From NCBI RefSeq assembly GCF_029030725.1, contig NZ_CP113162.1, positions 1,796,501 through 1,860,500 on the forward strand: a stretch of 64,000 nt of DNA. Reading direction: 5' to 3'. Each line of letters opens with the position of its first letter. Position 1 is the first letter of the stretch. This DNA comes from [Pseudomonas] carboxydohydrogena. GTDB taxonomy: Bacteria > Pseudomonadota > Alphaproteobacteria > Rhizobiales > Xanthobacteraceae. Below the pieces are notes generated by a model. The model was given only the letters and a program-made list of their open reading frames with translations. It was not told the origin of the DNA and searched no databases. The position numbers and the translations under genes were made by a program. Shown here in pieces: positions 63,411 to 64,000 of the stretch.

Positions 63411-64000
63411 TCAATCGAGATGGAATTTCTCGAGCTGGCGATGCTCCGCCTTGATGTAGCGCACCGTGCCGGTGACCGAGCGCATCACCACCGTCTCGGT
63501 CTCGATGGTGTGCTTGCGGAACTTGACGCCCGAGAGCAGCGAGCCATCGGTGACGCCGGTTGCCGCGAACAGGCAGTCGCCCTTCACCATGTCATCGATG
63601 CCGTAGATCATGCCGGGATCGGTCACGCCCATCTTGGCGGCACGCTCGCGCTTCTCGTCGGTGTCGAGGATCAGGCGGCACTGCATCTGGCCGCCGATGC
63701 AGCGCAGAGCGGACGCGGCCAGCACGCCTTCGGGCGCGCCGCCGGTGCCGATGTAGATATCGACACCGGTGTTCTCCGGGTCCGCCGTGTGGATCACGCC
63801 TGCGACGTCGCCATCGGTAATGAGGCGCACGGCCGCGCCGGTGGAGCGCACGGCGTTGATGATGTCGGCGTGGCGCGGACGGTCGAGGATCAGCGCGGTG
63901 ATTGCGGAGGGATGCACGTCCTTCGCGCGCGCCAGACGGCGGATGTTCTCGGCAGGCGGCGCATCGATATCGATCACGTTCTTGGCGTAACCGGGACCGA
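63411..64000 (-). CDS. glpX: Class II fructose-1,6-bisphosphatase, C-terminal part (gene runs off the right edge)
   Basis: GlpX-type phosphatase of gluconeogenesis and the Calvin cycle. About 195 C-terminal residues are in the window; the frame is open to 63998. Family features: VIDIDAPPAENIRRLARAKD, then ALILDRPRHADIINAVRSTG, and VRLITDGDVAGVIHTADPEN, leading to the conserved DIYIGTGGAPEGVLAASALR substrate-site loop. GDCLFAATGVTDGSLLSGVK is the last conserved block. The N-terminal metal site lies beyond the window. It is upstream of the HAD gene and recJ on the same strand. Confidence 0.94.
   Translation of the reverse strand, partial: GPGYAKNVIDIDAPPAENIRRLARAKDVHPSAITALILDRPRHADIINAVRSTGAAVRLITDGDVAGVIHTADPENTGVDIYIGTGGAPEGVLAASALRCIGGQMQCRLILDTDEKRERAAKMGVTDPGMIYGIDDMVKGDCLFAATGVTDGSLLSGVKFRKHTIETETVVMRSVTGTVRYIKAEHRQLEKFHLD

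Overview
The window is a 64-kb stretch of GC-rich alphaproteobacterial chromosome. Gene content and order point to the Bradyrhizobium/Rhodopseudomonas/Afipia/Nitrobacter family (Nitrobacteraceae): a popZ-tolC-pcm block beside valS, a general L-amino-acid (Aap) transporter, an NDUFS4-type complex I protein, a PopZ/DUF2497 polar organiser and several small proteins of a kind I associate with that family. The genus assignment is inference. I see no phage, insertion sequence, CRISPR array or conjugation gene; this looks like chromosomal backbone with one accessory-like surface locus. Both window edges cut genes: valS on the left, glpX on the right.

Left part (1-24.4 kb, mainly minus strand): valS, popZ, a TolC-family outer-membrane channel, a degenerate isoaspartyl-methyltransferase-like protein, tRNA-Cys and tRNA-Asn, a DTW-domain tRNA-modifying enzyme, and a four-gene RND efflux operon (outer-membrane lipoprotein, adaptor, two MdtB/MdtC-like pumps). 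These are followed by cyclopropane fatty acid synthase, cysK, an OmpW porin, the aapJQMP operon and metC.

24.4-29.2 kb is an envelope-glycolipid cluster: a LABN membrane protein, a GT2 polyprenyl-phosphate glycosyltransferase, a PAP2 phosphatase and an ArnT-like GT39/GT83 transferase. A divergent LpxO-like protein beside it appears to have lost one iron-binding histidine. Then come tRNA-Arg, a TRAP transporter (dctPQM), an NDUFS4 homologue and OpgC.

35.1-52 kb is the standout region. An AT-rich leader precedes a type I secretion set (outer-membrane channel, LapB-like ABC exporter, LapC/HlyD adaptor) and a LapG-like periplasmic transglutaminase-fold protease. Convergent to them is a 9.8-kb gene for a 3,280-residue, cysteine-free repeat adhesin. 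The adhesin has an N-terminal retention-type module with a PAAG LapG-type cleavage motif, a 1.2-kb tandem internal duplication, a von Willebrand A domain and a C-terminal RTX/T1SS signal. Together they suggest a Lap-type 'tether and release' adhesion system, but no LapD receptor is present here. The channel gene carries a frameshift: its last ~135 codons continue in another frame. Two CtrA-like boxes lie upstream of the adhesin.

Right part (52-64 kb): tRNA-Pro, DUF192, a double cold-shock-domain protein, glyoxalase I, a 26-residue membrane protein with a perfect ribosome-binding site, tRNA-Glu, the elongation factor P beta-lysylation set (epmB-epmA, divergent efp), a Tat-exported MltB-type transglycosylase, recJ, a haloacid-dehalogenase-type hydrolase and partial glpX.
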